Below, one piece after another: positions 63,079 through 64,000 of a DNA stretch of 64,000 nucleotides (position 1 is its first letter; every line of letters starts with the position of its first letter). Both the position numbers and the translations under genes were made by a program. The stretch comes from Syntrophotalea acetylenica (GTDB taxonomy: Bacteria > Desulfobacterota > Desulfuromonadia > Desulfuromonadales > Syntrophotaleaceae). The notes under the pieces are model-generated. The model was not told where the DNA came from. It was given only the letters and a program-made list of their open reading frames with translations, and searched no databases. The stretch lies in assembly GCF_001888165.1 (NCBI RefSeq), contig NZ_CP015455.1:3128353-3192352 (forward strand). Direction: 5' to 3'.

Positions 63079-64000
63079 TCACGGTGGAAAAGGGCCGTCG
63101 ACTCCCTCGAAATGCTTTTCCAAACCCTCGATCAATGCTTCCGTGGTCGGCACGGCGGCTTCCACGGCCACCCGCAGGCCATGGCGCCGGATCGTGGCGC
63201 TGGTCAACGGACCGAGGCTGGCAATGACCGTTTTCGAAGCAGCTGTCGGCCGTCAGCCTCCAAAAGCTCAAGGCAATGCTCAACCGCCGAAGAGGAAGTG
63301 AAGGTCACGGCATCCACCCGTCGCCCAGAGCGCGGCTCAGATGCTCCTCTGCCGAGGCGGGTTTACGGGTATGGTAGGCCACCGGCGCCGAGACATCGGC
63401 ACCGGTGGCGCGAAGTTCCGTGACCAGCAGGTCGCGGGCGAGCTGGCTGCGCGGATACAGGATCCGCCTGCCGGCCACCCCCCGCTTCAAAAGCGCGGCC
63501 AGCATCCCTTCGGCACACTGTCTATCGGCACCAGGTCGGCACGCAAACCGTATCCCGCCAGAGCGGCGGCGGTTTTCCCTCCCACGGCGGCAATGCAGGC
63601 AGAGTGCAGCGCACGGCTGTCCAGCCCGAGACCAAACAACCGTTCGAAAAAATAATGTACCGCATTGACGGAAGTCAGCACCAGGACATCCACCTGCGGC
63701 AATCGTTCCAGGGCGGTGTCCAGAGGCTGCCAGTCGGGCGGCGGCACAATTTCCAGGGTGGCGCAACAGATCGCCTCGGCGCCGGCGGCCCGCAACCCCT
63801 CGGACAGGCTGCCCGCCTGACCGGCCGCCCGTGTCACCAGGATGCGCCGGCCAAACAGCGGCCGGTTGTCAAACCAGCGCAGTTGCTGACGCAGTGTCAC
63901 GATCTCCCCCACCACGATGATAGCCGGCGGCCCCAGCCGGGCCTTCCGCACCCGCTCGGAGACGTTTTCCAGGGTACCGACCAGGGTTTGCTGACGCGGC
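63079..64000 (-). pseudogene. CobA-HemD fusion (C-terminal part), cut by the window end and three frameshifts
   Basis: The frame entering at 64000 reads RQQTLVGTLENVSERVRKA and GPPAIIVVGEIVTLR, the end of uroporphyrinogen-III C-methyltransferase. It continues into uroporphyrinogen-III synthase (GRRILVTRAAGQAGSL, VLVLTSVNAVHYFFERL). The HemD part is then broken three times: near 63514 (GTG-GCC-GAA expected), at C3 63317-63319 and at T4 63231-63234. Adding one base at each restores DSVAEGMLAALLKRG, DGVDAVTFTSSSAVEH and LLRKTVIASLGPLTSATIRR, with a stop at 63079. Such a fusion supplies siroheme, cobalamin and heme. With hemL and hemB intact beside it, three natural lesions are implausible, so I suspect sequence error. 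Confidence 0.85.

Noticed and set aside
1..64000. tRNA, rRNA, insertion sequences, prophage or integrase genes
   Set aside because: I looked for cloverleaf-like stretches and for transposase or integrase motifs and saw none.

Overview
This window reads as a chromosome segment of a strictly anaerobic Desulfuromonadales-type deltaproteobacterium, close to Pelobacter/Syntrophotalea. The grounds are gene content: iron alcohol dehydrogenases around a tungsten aldehyde:ferredoxin oxidoreductase, a complete Rnf complex, an adenosylcobalamin/heme set with a CobA-HemD fusion, selenouridine synthase, and high-GC ATGA-coupled operons. The taxon is an inference from protein families; no rRNA or tRNA gene is present.

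Layout. 1-4.1 kb: terminator and repeat copy 1, then DUF364, DUF3343, a cysteine desulfurase-like protein and an orphan ModA (a selenium/molybdenum flavour), a lipoprotein and a glutaredoxin. 4.1-15.7 kb: minus-strand housekeeping operons (methionine/folate enzyme, Nudix, rpe, rsmB, htpX; DUF116-fmt-def; sucCD, transaldolase, folK). 15.8-29.6 kb: the catabolic core, with two near-identical iron alcohol dehydrogenases flanking aor and MoaD/ThiF cofactor genes, then moeA, a third alcohol dehydrogenase, and a sensor kinase with a sigma-54 activator. A textbook sigma-54 promoter lies upstream of the second dehydrogenase. 29.7-34.6 kb: rnfABCDGE. 34.8-48.4 kb: hemL, a MacA/MacB-like exporter with two permeases, a Wzi-like outer membrane protein, clsB, DUF445, a GNAT, an M20 peptidase and a sugar nucleotidyltransferase. 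48.5-56.5 kb: hslO, mnmH, tatD-like, a small-RNA-like unit, an exported deaminase and a 1337-residue autotransporter. 57-64 kb: repeat copy 2, an unusual PP-loop/BKACE/GNAT operon, then an M16 peptidase, DUF2270, hemB and cobA-hemD.

How it works together. The 16-35 kb stretch can be read as one electron route: alcohol to aldehyde (Adh), aldehyde to acid with reduced ferredoxin (Aor, whose pterin cofactor needs MoaD/ThiF/MoeA), and ferredoxin to NADH with ion pumping (Rnf). The adjacent two-component sigma-54 system is the natural candidate regulator. This is inference from order and families.

Quality warning. Six genes (first adh, one permease, M20 peptidase, nucleotidyltransferase, PP-loop protein, cobA-hemD) are broken by single-base deletions, mostly in homopolymers, eight events in all and all in the same direction. 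Because one of them is hemD, which should be needed for heme, residual sequencing error is the likeliest cause. I label these entries pseudogene only because the reading frame as given is broken.
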